Shown here piece by piece: positions 1-7,632 of a stretch of DNA of 12,883 nt. Positions within the stretch are counted from its first letter, which is position 1. Each line of letters begins with the position of its first letter. This DNA is from JANQLU01 sp964434955 (GTDB lineage: Bacteria; Planctomycetota; Planctomycetia; Pirellulales; Pirellulaceae), in contig CAYSXI010000153.1 of NCBI GenBank assembly GCA_964434955.1, positions 1 to 12,883 of the forward strand, written 5' to 3'. The position numbers and the translations under genes were made by a program. The notes beneath the pieces are model-generated. The model was not told the DNA's origin, made no database searches, and saw nothing but the letters and a program-made list of their open reading frames with translations.

Positions 1-2331
1 CTTATCATCGCGCTTTCGATACTCCTGATTCCACAATTGGTTTCAGCACAAACCGCAGTCCCGGCCCGAGTCATTACTCGTGGGGTTCAGATCGCAAATC
101 CTGGACAACCGACGAATCAGGCAGCGGCGAACGCAACACCGGGTCAACCGGGTTCCGGCAACTCCAACAAGCCGGCAACGGGAAACGACAAGAAGAAGGC
201 GGTCGATCCCGTGGTCGCCGAAGTCTTGAAAACCAGTTTCGCAAGAACACCGGAAGAGATTCTGAAAGCCTGGTCGGAGAAGCCGGCAAAAGGGAATCCT
301 CAAACAGCGAAGGTGCAGAAACCTTTTGAAGGTAAAGTCCTGAATACTTTTCAAGACTTTATTGTGCTCGGTATTGATGCACCGGTTCAGCTCAAAAAAA
401 ATCAACGGGTCCACCTCGAGTCGAAGGAAAAACATGGGGGCAACTGGAATGCAGTCGTGCTTTCGGTCGACCAGTCGAAGATTTCTCTCCAGCTTGTAAA
501 GCCGAAAGCGGAAGACAAGAAACCGGCGAAGCAGGAAAAACCAGCGGGCGGAAATAAGGCTGCCAATTCCAAGGGCAAGGCCGACTCGAAAAAGGCCGAC
601 TCGAAAAAGGCGGACAAAGCAAATCAAGCCGACGCCAAAGGCCCAAAGCCGAATCAAACGAAGCCTGACGCCAAAAAGGCAAACGATACAGAAAACAATT
701 CGGCCGTGAAATCAACGCCTTCGCAAGACGATTCGCTGAAACCGCCGGCCGAAGGCACCATTCTAACGCTCGCGATCGCTACCACCTCGGATAGCAAAAA
801 GCCGAATGAAAAGACAGCCGTAAGTCCCGCGCAGCAGGTTGCGAAACTAAAGCGTGCGGTGCTTCTTGCTCAATGGCCCGAGGTAAAAACGTTTCTTGCC
901 AAGCTTCCGAAAGAAGGCGCGTCAAAAGCTTATTTGCATTTGTTGACGTCCATTAGCACGGCTGCTCCGCCGATGCCGGTACTGCCGCCGGGAGCGCCTG
1001 CTCAACCGGTTCCGGCCCCCCAGCCAGTACCGCCCAATGGCCCGCAACCACCTAGCAGTTTTTTGACCCCCGGCGATATCTTTGCTTTGATTGACGCTTG
1101 CCCGGGTGAATTGAACGATCCGGCCATTGCAATGATTTCGACCATGGTCACGAAATCCAAAGCCGCCGGCCATTCATACTTGGATTTTGTCGAGAAACTC
1201 GACAAGGGCACGGAAGGAATTGGAGGCAAAGAGCTCAAGGCACGTTTGTTGGCGGCCAAATTGCTAATGCAATCAGGGTTGATTGATCACGTCGAAGCAT
1301 TCCTTCCGACCATGGACAACCAGGAAACCATGGCCAATGGCGACGCATTGGAGGTCTGGTCCCAATTGGCGATCGCAACGTATCAGCGAGACAAGGTTGC
1401 AACCTGGCTCAAAAAAGCTTGGACGATCAATCAAGCGATTGTGGGATTGGAAAAGGTGAAGAAGCCGCTTCGTGATACGGCAATGCAGAACTTGCTCGAA
1501 CTTGCGCCCCAGGTCGATCGTGAAATCGGGCAAGCTTGGCTCAACCAGAGTTTCACCGAATCTCCAGAACGCGGAATGTTGATTCTCGCAAGTCTTGGCT
1601 CGAAAACCGCGGAACAGTCTCGAAACGCAATGGCCGTTGGTCCGAGCGAACGGCTTAAGATGCTTCGCTTGCAAAACAATGCCGTCGAGTCCTTGATTCG
1701 TGTTTCGCCGGAGACGGCAAAGAAGTGGCAACATGTGCTGACCTTGCTGGCGCAGAACTGGATTGAAGAAGCTTCGATTTCGATCAAGAACTCCAAGCAG
1801 AACAGTCGCCAACCCTTCATGCAGATTGACATGTACGGCAACTATTACTGGATCGACCCGGTCCAGTATCAACAAATGCGCGGCATCATGCGTCAACAAC
1901 GACCGATCAAGATCGGCGATTTGTTAACCGCCAAACCAAGTGTAGCCTGGCAAGGCCTTATCGATTCAAGCTTGCACATCATGCTGTTTAAATCCTTCGC
2001 CGACCTTCACTTGCGAATCAACGAGGAAGACAAGGCATTTCCCTATATTGAAAAAATCGCGCCCAGCCATCCGGAAATTGCCAAACATCTCGTGCACGAG
2101 TTCCTGGGGATTTGGACCAAAAACCATGATCCAAACCGACAAACGAAGGCGAAACCCGTATATCTACTTTTATGGGTTCGATCAAAAAGCGGAAGCCATT
2201 CCGCTCACCCGCTCAAAGCAGGAACGAAATCTCAAAGAGTTAAGTGGTTGGGTCAAACGAATCCGTTCGATGCCAATCGATGGGATCGACGAGAAAAAAC
2301 TGGCCGATGCATTCACGACATGCCACAGTAG
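1..2331 (+). CDS. N-terminal part of a giant secreted/envelope protein (5' partial, frame-broken)
   Basis: No known function is recognised. The frame is open from base 1: the first 16 codons read as a hydrophobic stretch ending in VSA followed by Q, a typical signal peptidase I site, so the true start lies upstream of the window and the in-frame TTG at 37 is not the start. Numbering residues from base 37: a small beta-rich domain at about 97-155, a Lys/Ala/Asp-rich low-complexity linker at about 157-230, a Pro-rich linker at about 310-340, and an alpha-helical, TPR-like region from about 345 to 700. From about base 2150 to the stop at 2331 the translation loses protein-like character (Trp/Arg/Ser-rich), while the next frame reads well, so the biologically meaningful part ends near 2150. 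The protein is inferred to be exported and continuous with the reading frame ending at 4237. Alternative: a genuine separate gene with an unrelated tail, which I consider unlikely. Confidence 0.75.
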   Translation, partial: LIIALSILLIPQLVSAQTAVPARVITRGVQIANPGQPTNQAAANATPGQPGSGNSNKPATGNDKKKAVDPVVAEVLKTSFARTPEEILKAWSEKPAKGNPQTAKVQKPFEGKVLNTFQDFIVLGIDAPVQLKKNQRVHLESKEKHGGNWNAVVLSVDQSKISLQLVKPKAEDKKPAKQEKPAGGNKAANSKGKADSKKADSKKADKANQADAKGPKPNQTKPDAKKANDTENNSAVKSTPSQDDSLKPPAEGTILTLAIATTSDSKKPNEKTAVSPAQQVAKLKRAVLLAQWPEVKTFLAKLPKEGASKAYLHLLTSISTAAPPMPVLPPGAPAQPVPAPQPVPPNGPQPPSSFLTPGDIFALIDACPGELNDPAIAMISTMVTKSKAAGHSYLDFVEKLDKGTEGIGGKELKARLLAAKLLMQSGLIDHVEAFLPTMDNQETMANGDALEVWSQLAIATYQRDKVATWLKKAWTINQAIVGLEKVKKPLRDTAMQNLLELAPQVDREIGQAWLNQSFTESPERGMLILASLGSKTAEQSRNAMAVGPSERLKMLRLQNNAVESLIRVSPETAKKWQHVLTLLAQNWIEEASISIKNSKQNSRQPFMQIDMYGNYYWIDPVQYQQMRGIMRQQRPIKIGDLLTAKPSVAWQGLIDSSLHIMLFKSFADLHLRINEEDKAFPYIEKIAPSHPEIAKHLVHEFLGIWTKNHDPNRQTKAKPVYLLLWVRSKSGSHSAHPLKAGTKSQRVKWLGQTNPFDANRWDRREKTGRCIHDMPQ
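579..608 (+). repeat. 15-bp tandem duplication in the Lys-rich linker
   Basis: Two consecutive perfect copies of GGCCGACTCGAAAAA lie inside the coding region and encode the repeated residues ADSKK. This is an in-frame low-complexity expansion in the linker of the secreted protein, so its length may vary between strains. Confidence 0.7.
2126..2160 (+). other. Frame break (+1) joining two parts of one gene
   Basis: Upstream, frame 1 reads sensibly through the residues GIWTKNHDPN (codons up to 2136). Downstream, frame 2 reads sensibly from RRNPYIYFYGF (about 2144-2176). Both frames are open across the junction, and the sequence of each degrades beyond it. Moving from the first to the second frame requires loss of one base, i.e. 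one extra base in the interval containing CAAACGAAGGCGAAACCC. It could be a real inactivating indel, an assembly or sequencing error, or a translational +1 shift (CCC followed by G at 2155-2158 is a conceivable slip codon). I favour an indel, because no stop codon or evident stimulatory element follows the site. Confidence 0.7.
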
Positions 2332-4237
2332 CGCCGAGGTTTTTCACTTGGATCGCGTCAAAAGTGTGTTCGGTTCGCTGGATTCTTTGAAGCCGGAGAC
2401 CATCGCCGCCATTTGTCAGAAAATGCGCAGCAACCTCGTGACGAGCTGGCGTGACGTCAAGACACAGGAAGCCAAACAAACCCGTCGGCGCGAACCAGAA
2501 GTCCAGAAAGAGGTTCTTCGCGGCTACGCGGTCGCCCAATCCCTCGCACGGGAAGCACTTCAGTCGCACCCCGAAAACTGGCAACTCCATTTGGCGATGG
2601 CTTGCTTGATGTATGACGAAAACGCCTACTCGCAGACAATCCAGAAAAGTTCTGAGTTCAGCGATCGACGTGACCTCGCGTTTGAACAATTCCAGTTGGC
2701 CGCCAACAAGTACGAAGCCGTCAGCGAGTCATTGGATAAATCCAAGCAATCGACCGAGGTTTACGACTTCTGGTTTTACGCCAGCCTGGGCGCTTGCGAT
2801 CTTGGAAAAATCACCAACGAAACGGTCCCGGATTTACGCCAGTACAAAAAAATCCGAGCCGCGATTGAGGCTTTGCCGGGCGGTTTGGCTTCGGACCACA
2901 TGTCCAAATTCGCAAACAATCTGTTCACGCGAATGAATCCGATCAAGCCCGAAATCAAGTTCCGATATCTTCGCGGTGGTTTTGAAATTGTCGGCAACCA
3001 TCCCCGCGCGTGGGAAGCGAAGAACCTTTTCGATTACTATCGTGATTTGGTAAACGAAATCAAACTGGATGTTCAAATTGATGGTCCCGATGTCGTCGGT
3101 CACAAGAAACCCTTTGGGATTTATGTCAATCTGCTTCACACCACGGAAATCGAGCGAGAGGCCGGTGGTTTTGGCAAATACGTGCAGAACCAAAACAATG
3201 CCATGTTTGCCTTTAACTATGGCCGTCCAACCGAGGACTATCGCGACAAGTTTCAACAGGCGGTGACCCAGGCGCTTTCCGAGCACTTTGAAGTGCTCAA
3301 CGTTACGTTCGAAGGTCCGAAAACGATGCGCTCTCGATCGGCCGCCCAACCGGGCTGGCGGGTGACGCCTTACGCCTACGTTCTGCTGAAATCACGGGGG
3401 CCGGAAATCGATCGACTCCCGTCATTGAAACTGGATTTGGATTTCTTGGACACGTCCGGGTATGTCGTGATTCCCATTGAATCGCCAATTCTCGTGATTG
3501 ACTCAACGCCGGAAAAGGGCGAACCACGTCCTGCCAAGGATATCAAGATCACGCAGACACTTGACGAGCGTCGTGCCAAAGACGGGAAACTCATCGTCGA
3601 GATCTCCGCAACCGCGAAGGGACTGGTTCCGGATTTGGAATCCATGTTGGATCTCGAAAAAGAAAACTTCGAGTTGGTCAATGTCGACGATCAAGGCGTA
3701 TTGCCAACCACCTTTGAGGGAAAAACGGACGAAATTCAAATCGTGTCGGACCGCAGTTGGACCGTCGAGTATGTAGCCAAATCGGACAAAGGAAAATCGA
3801 ACGAATTCACGTTTTCCGAAAGTAAAATCGACGCCGAAAACGTATTCCAACGATATGAAGACGCGGATCTTGTTTCAACGGACGCCACCGTCAAACTGGA
3901 ACGCAGTTACGGAAAAAGAAATCTTGGCGCGTTATTTCTCTGGGTCCCGATTTTCCTTATGCTGGTAGCAGTTGGCGTGGTCGCCTTGGTGGTTGTTCTT
4001 GGCAAGAAAGAAAAGGAACAGCCAAAGTTCGACATGCCGGAAGAGGTCAATCCGTTTACAGTTTTGACGTTGCTCAACAGTATCAAGGAACGAAACGGAA
4101 TTGCCGAGCAAGATTTGTCAGAATTGCAAACGTCGATTAGCCGAATTGAGCAATCGTACTTCAGTGATTCACCCGACAGCAAGCTCGAAGAAGAATTGGA
4201 CAAGATCGCACGGAACTGGGTCGAAAAAGCCAATTGA
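2126..4237 (+). CDS. C-terminal part of the giant envelope protein, with one transmembrane helix
   Basis: This is the continuation of the frame-broken gene that begins before base 1. The frame is open from 2048, where TTG could serve as a start, and the first in-frame ATG is at 2126. I use the ATG as the boundary, but the product is probably not initiated here. Protein-like sequence begins near 2144. It contains a helical region with recurring Ala-rich helices (about 2300-2900), a large region of mixed beta/alpha character (about 2950-3860), then one hydrophobic helix at about 3928-4000, starting ALFLWVPIFL and ending before GKKEKEQ. After the helix comes a charged tail of about 78 residues. 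A signal peptide upstream plus one late helix predict a large extracytoplasmic part and a short cytosolic tail. Its stop overlaps the ribosome binding site of the next gene. I recall related uncharacterised proteins in planctomycetes but cannot name a family; function unknown. Confidence 0.75.
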   Translation: MIQTDKRRRNPYIYFYGFDQKAEAIPLTRSKQERNLKELSGWVKRIRSMPIDGIDEKKLADAFTTCHSSAEVFHLDRVKSVFGSLDSLKPETIAAICQKMRSNLVTSWRDVKTQEAKQTRRREPEVQKEVLRGYAVAQSLAREALQSHPENWQLHLAMACLMYDENAYSQTIQKSSEFSDRRDLAFEQFQLAANKYEAVSESLDKSKQSTEVYDFWFYASLGACDLGKITNETVPDLRQYKKIRAAIEALPGGLASDHMSKFANNLFTRMNPIKPEIKFRYLRGGFEIVGNHPRAWEAKNLFDYYRDLVNEIKLDVQIDGPDVVGHKKPFGIYVNLLHTTEIEREAGGFGKYVQNQNNAMFAFNYGRPTEDYRDKFQQAVTQALSEHFEVLNVTFEGPKTMRSRSAAQPGWRVTPYAYVLLKSRGPEIDRLPSLKLDLDFLDTSGYVVIPIESPILVIDSTPEKGEPRPAKDIKITQTLDERRAKDGKLIVEISATAKGLVPDLESMLDLEKENFELVNVDDQGVLPTTFEGKTDEIQIVSDRSWTVEYVAKSDKGKSNEFTFSESKIDAENVFQRYEDADLVSTDATVKLERSYGKRNLGALFLWVPIFLMLVAVGVVALVVVLGKKEKEQPKFDMPEEVNPFTVLTLLNSIKERNGIAEQDLSELQTSISRIEQSYFSDSPDSKLEEELDKIARNWVEKAN

Positions 4238-4240
4238 GGA
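4236..4240 (+). promoter_or_regulatory. Ribosome binding site overlapping a stop codon
   Basis: GAGGA overlaps the TGA stop of the upstream gene (4235-4237) and ends three bases before the ATG at 4244. This arrangement suggests translational coupling of the giant envelope protein and the HEAT-like protein. Confidence 0.55.
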
Positions 4241-4243
4241 ATC

Positions 4244-6157
4244 ATGTCGGAAAATCCTGAAATCCCTCAAATCAATACGAGTGGTTCTTCAGAACCCCCG
4301 CAGCCGCCACCATTGCCCAATATCGACTCTGAAGGACGTAGCCCACAGAAAAAATCCGGCGCACCTGTCGGATTGATCTTGCTGATCGTCTTTCTGGTTT
4401 GTGGGCTTCCGCTGTTCGGCTGTTGTCTGTTTGGCTTTTTCCAATTTGGCATTCCCATTTGGATGCAGGCAACGGAAGTCGCCAAAAAGGTTGAAGAGAA
4501 AAAAGAAGAGTCAAAGCAACCCGATTGGGACACGATCCGCAAAAAAGTCGAACGGAAGGTGCCCCGCCCGCAGCCTCCTGCCGAAGCTCCCATTCGTAAC
4601 TTCGACGATGCGTTCGCAAAGATTTCCTCGAGCCAAACCCGTGATCAGATCGAGGGCTTGAAATGGATCGATGAAAATCCGGTGGAAGGACAAAATGCCA
4701 AAAACACACTCGTCCGCGTTTCAGAACTGATTGATATCTCAAATGATCGCCAGGTCCGGGACTTGTCTTTTCAAATGATCGAAGAGATGGGGGGCGAAGG
4801 TGAGGTTGCGGCCGTTGCTCGCGCGGTCAAAAACAGAAAAATCAACGACGAAAAGGGAATTCGCTGGATTGCCAAACAAGCCAGCGACGAATCGATCGAG
4901 TTCTTGATCTCGTTGTTGGATCGCCCCTTTGGCGATGGGCAACTGGCCGAGGACAGTCTCGCGGAAATGGGAGCGAAAGCGAAAAAGCCGGTCATCGCAC
5001 GATTCAATTCAGACAAAGGACGGGTCAAGGAACGCGCCCGAAGAATCATCAAAAAGCTGAATGTCCCGGATACGGAAATCGCCAAACAATGCATCGCTGA
5101 CATTCGCGGCTCGAACCCGACGTCGCAGAGATTCGCGATGGATTGGCTGCGGGACTCGCAAAGAATCGAAGAGGTTGCGCCGGACGTTCAAACCGCTTTG
5201 CTTGCAACTCAAGACGTTTCGAGTTTTCGGGAGAAACGATTTGCGCTGGAATTGCTACTCAAATGGGGCGACGAAAAATCCTGTGCGGCGATTGGGAAAG
5301 GCCTGGTCGAAAGGCAAATTGATCTTCGCAAGGGCGTTGAGTTTCTTGAGAAGCACGACACGCAGGAGTCATCGTCGGCCCTTGCATTTGTGTTGCGCGA
5401 TTACCGCCTGGGCGAAAAGGTTCACCAGGTTTTGCAAGACCGCAAGAAGACGGCCGAGGCCGCTGTGTTGACTTACATCAACTCGACCGATGGCAACTAT
5501 CGCACACGCTCTCGAAAACTCATTGACTTTTACAAAACGGACCCCGGCCTGGTCGCATCGCAATGCGTCAAAGACCTGGACTCGACAGAAGATGCAATCG
5601 TCCACTTTTCGCTTGAGTACCTTTCCACGTTTTCGATTGAATCGGAAAACACCTCCGCCATCCTCAAGAAACTGGATTCGATTCTGACGAAAGGTCTCGG
5701 AGGTGACAATCATCGGTTGACCGAGTTAGCCGCCTTGGCGTTTTGCCGTTGGGCGACCGAGAACGAAAAGAGCACCATCGACATTCTTGTGGGAAACACA
5801 AATCACAAGATCTACACTGCGGCGATCATTTGCCAGCTAAGACTGGACAAGCAAAATGGACAGCGGAATCTAAAACGCATGTTTGCCGACGGAGGAAAAC
5901 GTCGCCAGATCGTGGAAGCGATGGGAAAACTGGACGGCGAATACGAGGTTCACGTGACGCCTTTGATGAGCACCGACAAGGAAGATGAAGTTCGTGGTGC
6001 CATTGAGATTTTGCGAAAAATTGGCACGGCCAAAAGCATTCGCTTGATCAGTCGGGTTGGCCGACGGGCAAAATCCATGAATCGAAGCCGCATCTCGAAT
6101 GAAGCTGAGGCCGCAATCCAGGCCATCCGTGCGCGGGAAAAAAATAAAGGCATGTAA
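4244..6157 (+). CDS. Single-pass membrane protein with a HEAT-like helical repeat domain
   Basis: The product has 637 residues and no recognised enzymatic motif. It starts with a Pro/Ser-rich hydrophilic segment (1-40, including a QPPPLP stretch) and has a strong hydrophobic segment at about 41-72, rich in Leu, Phe and Cys. A Lys/Glu-rich connector follows (about 80-110), then about 520 residues of short paired helices in the manner of HEAT/armadillo repeats; for example, the stretches around residues 170-190, 205-230 and 250-270 recur with Ala, Leu and Ile spacing. HEAT-like domains are usually protein-interaction scaffolds, so a structural or adaptor role is inferred. The ATG lies six bases after the preceding stop, with a GAGGA site overlapping that stop, so the two genes very probably form one operon and may form one membrane complex. 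Topology is uncertain because charged residues flank both sides of the hydrophobic segment. Confidence 0.85.
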   Translation: MSENPEIPQINTSGSSEPPQPPPLPNIDSEGRSPQKKSGAPVGLILLIVFLVCGLPLFGCCLFGFFQFGIPIWMQATEVAKKVEEKKEESKQPDWDTIRKKVERKVPRPQPPAEAPIRNFDDAFAKISSSQTRDQIEGLKWIDENPVEGQNAKNTLVRVSELIDISNDRQVRDLSFQMIEEMGGEGEVAAVARAVKNRKINDEKGIRWIAKQASDESIEFLISLLDRPFGDGQLAEDSLAEMGAKAKKPVIARFNSDKGRVKERARRIIKKLNVPDTEIAKQCIADIRGSNPTSQRFAMDWLRDSQRIEEVAPDVQTALLATQDVSSFREKRFALELLLKWGDEKSCAAIGKGLVERQIDLRKGVEFLEKHDTQESSSALAFVLRDYRLGEKVHQVLQDRKKTAEAAVLTYINSTDGNYRTRSRKLIDFYKTDPGLVASQCVKDLDSTEDAIVHFSLEYLSTFSIESENTSAILKKLDSILTKGLGGDNHRLTELAALAFCRWATENEKSTIDILVGNTNHKIYTAAIICQLRLDKQNGQRNLKRMFADGGKRRQIVEAMGKLDGEYEVHVTPLMSTDKEDEVRGAIEILRKIGTAKSIRLISRVGRRAKSMNRSRISNEAEAAIQAIRAREKNKGM

Positions 6158-6186
6158 GGGATTCGGATCCCAAGCGTCACCCCGTC

Positions 6187-6206
6187 GTTATCGAACTCTC
6201 GATAAC
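6187..6206 (+). terminator. Short perfect hairpin after the HEAT-like gene
   Basis: GTTATCG and CGATAAC form a perfect 7-bp stem around a 6-base loop, 30 bases after the stop of the HEAT-like gene. There is no T-run behind it and the stem is not GC-rich, so it is at best a weak intrinsic terminator. It could equally be an operator or an RNA-processing site ahead of msrB. Confidence 0.3.
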
Positions 6207-6293
6207 TGTCACCGCAGAGCGTTGCCGGTGGCTCCTGGAATCCGTTTTCCCAACGGACCCGACCTGCCGGCGCGTTTTGTCATCCTTTCCCAC

Positions 6294-6297
6294 GGAG
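6294..6297 (+). promoter_or_regulatory. Ribosome binding site deciding the msrB start
   Basis: GGAG lies six bases upstream of the ATG at 6304. This favours the ATG over an in-frame TTG at 6277, which has no comparable site and would add nine polar residues ahead of the membrane anchor. Confidence 0.65.
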
Positions 6298-6303
6298 AAT
6301 GGC

Positions 6304-6789
6304 ATGTTCAAGATCTTGATTGCTCTCGGGTTGCTCACGTCAATTGGCCTGGGCGCCTACTTCCTTTCCACCAAACGCCATCAGAAAACCGAACAGGAGT
6401 TGGCGGAGGATGAAAAATACAAAGCGAAGCTCACGCCGTTGCAGTTTCATGTGACACGCGAAGCAGGAACCGAACGGGCCTTCTCAGGCAAGTATTGGGA
6501 CAATAAGGAATCCGGGACCTACCATTGCGTCTGCTGCGATACGGCTTTGTTTGACTCGAAAACCAAGTACGAATCGGGAACGGGTTGGCCAAGTTTCTGG
6601 AAGCCCATTGCCGATGATCGAATCGACGAGAAGGACGATTACAAGCTGTTAGTGAAACGAACGGAAGTGCTTTGTTCGCAGTGTGACGCGCACTTGGGAC
6701 ACGTCTTTCGGGATGGTCCCAAACCCACCGGGTTACGATATTGCCTTAACTCGGCCGCCCTGAATTTCGTGGAAGGGAAAGAGAAATAG
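6304..6789 (+). CDS. msrB: Membrane-anchored peptide methionine-(R)-S-oxide reductase MsrB
   Basis: MsrB reduces the R-epimer of methionine sulfoxide in proteins back to methionine. The 161-residue product has an N-terminal hydrophobic segment (about 3-22) followed by Lys/Arg, so it is membrane-anchored or an uncleaved export signal, and the enzyme domain (about 43-158) probably works outside the cytoplasm. Family hallmarks are present: zinc-binding pairs Cys75/Cys78 and Cys124/Cys127 (CSQCDAHLGHVF), the GWPSF motif at 94-98, and the RYCLNSAAL segment with the catalytic Cys147. The position where E. coli MsrB has a Cys just before GWPSF is Thr93 here, so recycling must use another cysteine or act directly with thioredoxin or a similar reductant, as known for a subset of MsrBs. 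Cys77 is an extra cysteine within the first zinc pair. The gene stands alone, 146 bases after the HEAT-like gene and just before the repeat region. Confidence 0.95.
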   Translation: MFKILIALGLLTSIGLGAYFLSTKRHQKTEQELAEDEKYKAKLTPLQFHVTREAGTERAFSGKYWDNKESGTYHCVCCDTALFDSKTKYESGTGWPSFWKPIADDRIDEKDDYKLLVKRTEVLCSQCDAHLGHVFRDGPKPTGLRYCLNSAALNFVEGKEK

Positions 6790-6797
6790 GGGCGAGG

Positions 6798-7085
6798 CGA
6801 ATCGGCCGTTCGTCGAAACCACTCGCTCGCGCTTCGTGCTCGTATGGGCGCTATTTCCGCTGTCCCGGCCCCGTGGAAGGAAAAGGAAACAGCGGCGGGG
6901 TGATTCGGCCGTTCGTCGAAACCACTCGCTCGCGCTTCGTGCTCGTATGGGCGCTACTTCCGCCGTCCCGGCCCCGTGGAAGGAAAAGGAAACAGCGGCG
7001 GGGTGATTCGGCCGTTCGTCGAAACCACTCGCTCGCGCTTCGTGCTTGTATGGGCTGTGATTTCCGCTGTCCCGGCCCCGTGGAA
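6798..7085 (+). repeat. 103-bp tandem repeat, about 2.8 copies
   Basis: Copies begin at about 6798, 6901 and 7004 with an exact 103-base period. The first two differ at only about four positions by eye. The third follows the same sequence to about 7085, with small changes near 7050, then diverges into a shorter repeat. Each copy contains the segment TTCGTCGAAACCACTCGC, then CGCTTCGTGCT(C/T)GTATGG, and later CCCGGCCCCGTGGAA. The array begins right after the msrB stop (6789). The core recurs at 7258 and, inverted, at 7633-7680, so it is a dispersed family in this genome segment rather than a local slippage product only. Confidence 0.9.
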
Positions 7086-7135
7086 ATCGTTGTCCCGGCC
7101 CGGTGGAATCGTTGTCTGGGCCCCGTGGAAATCGT
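7068..7135 (+). repeat. 22-23-bp tandem repeat nested at the end of the 103-bp array
   Basis: Three consecutive units of 23, 22 and 23 bases occupy 7068-7090, 7091-7112 and 7113-7135. They share the pattern TGTC-CGGCCCCGTGGAAATCGT with a few substitutions and one deletion. The unit is derived from the distal part of the 103-bp repeat, so the two arrays are related by secondary expansion. Confidence 0.8.
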
Positions 7136-7257
7136 AGTCGAGTCTCCAAGGCTCAAAGTGCCCTGCCCTTCAGTTCCATTAGGACGCGCTACGCAGTTCC
7201 AATCTCCAACAACTTACGTTGCAAATTTTGTGCGGAAGAAGTGCTTGTTGGTTCAAT

Positions 7258-7285
7258 TCTCTCGCTGGCGCTTCGTGCTTGTATT
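7258..7285 (+). repeat. Degenerate solitary copy of the 103-bp repeat core
   Basis: The segment TCTCGCTGGCGCTTCGTGCT followed by TGTATT matches the core at 6820-6848 with several substitutions. The flanking parts of the 103-bp unit are not present, so only the core is retained here. Confidence 0.65.
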
Positions 7286-7413
7286 GACGATTCTTGCGCA
7301 CGCTTTCTGATCTGGCGGCTCCAGACGATTCGTGCTTGAGGTACCTTGACTGTCGTCGCCGAAACTTCGGTACAGGAAGAATCCGTGACGATTTGCGACT
7401 GCCCAAAATAATG

Positions 7414-7507
7414 CGAATCAACCAATCCGAATCAACCAATGCGAATCAACCAATCCGAATCAACCAACCCGGATCAACCAACCCGGATCAACCAACCCGG
7501 ATCAAAA
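7414..7507 (+). repeat. 14-bp tandem array, six copies plus a partial
   Basis: Units start at 7414, 7428, 7442, 7456, 7470, 7484 and 7498 (partial). The first units read CGAATCAACCAATC or nearly so and the later ones CGGATCAACCAACC, so the array shows a progressive change from one variant to another. The period of 14 is not a multiple of three, so this is not a coding repeat. There are no unique spacers, which rules out CRISPR. It could be a simple minisatellite or an iteron-like protein-binding array; nothing nearby suggests a replication initiator. Confidence 0.9.
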
Positions 7508-7632
7508 ACAGCAACTGGATAAACATCGAATCACATCCGGTGAATTGGCAAACAACCAAACAGCAAAAAAATGGCGTATCAACACGCGTCAATCCAAATC
7601 GCAAATCGGAAAGTTGGCGTACGGATAAACGG

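Noticed and set aside
43..657. 204-codon - strand ORF opposite the secreted giant protein
   Set aside because: Antisense shadow of a Lys-rich coding region; the apparent hydrophobicity comes from complementing Lys and Asp codons.
2155..2158. Programmed +1 frameshift as the firm explanation of the split gene
   Set aside because: CCC-G could slip, but there is no following stop codon, no upstream Shine-Dalgarno-like stimulator and no clear downstream structure; kept only as a possibility.
6733..7310. ORFs of 100-145 codons on both strands across the 103-bp array
   Set aside because: They are translations of the tandem repeat (recurring STKRERVVST, ARSASEWF), start inside or beside msrB, and have no initiation signals.
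7414..7507. CRISPR array
   Set aside because: The period is 14 bases with no unique spacers, and no cas genes are nearby.
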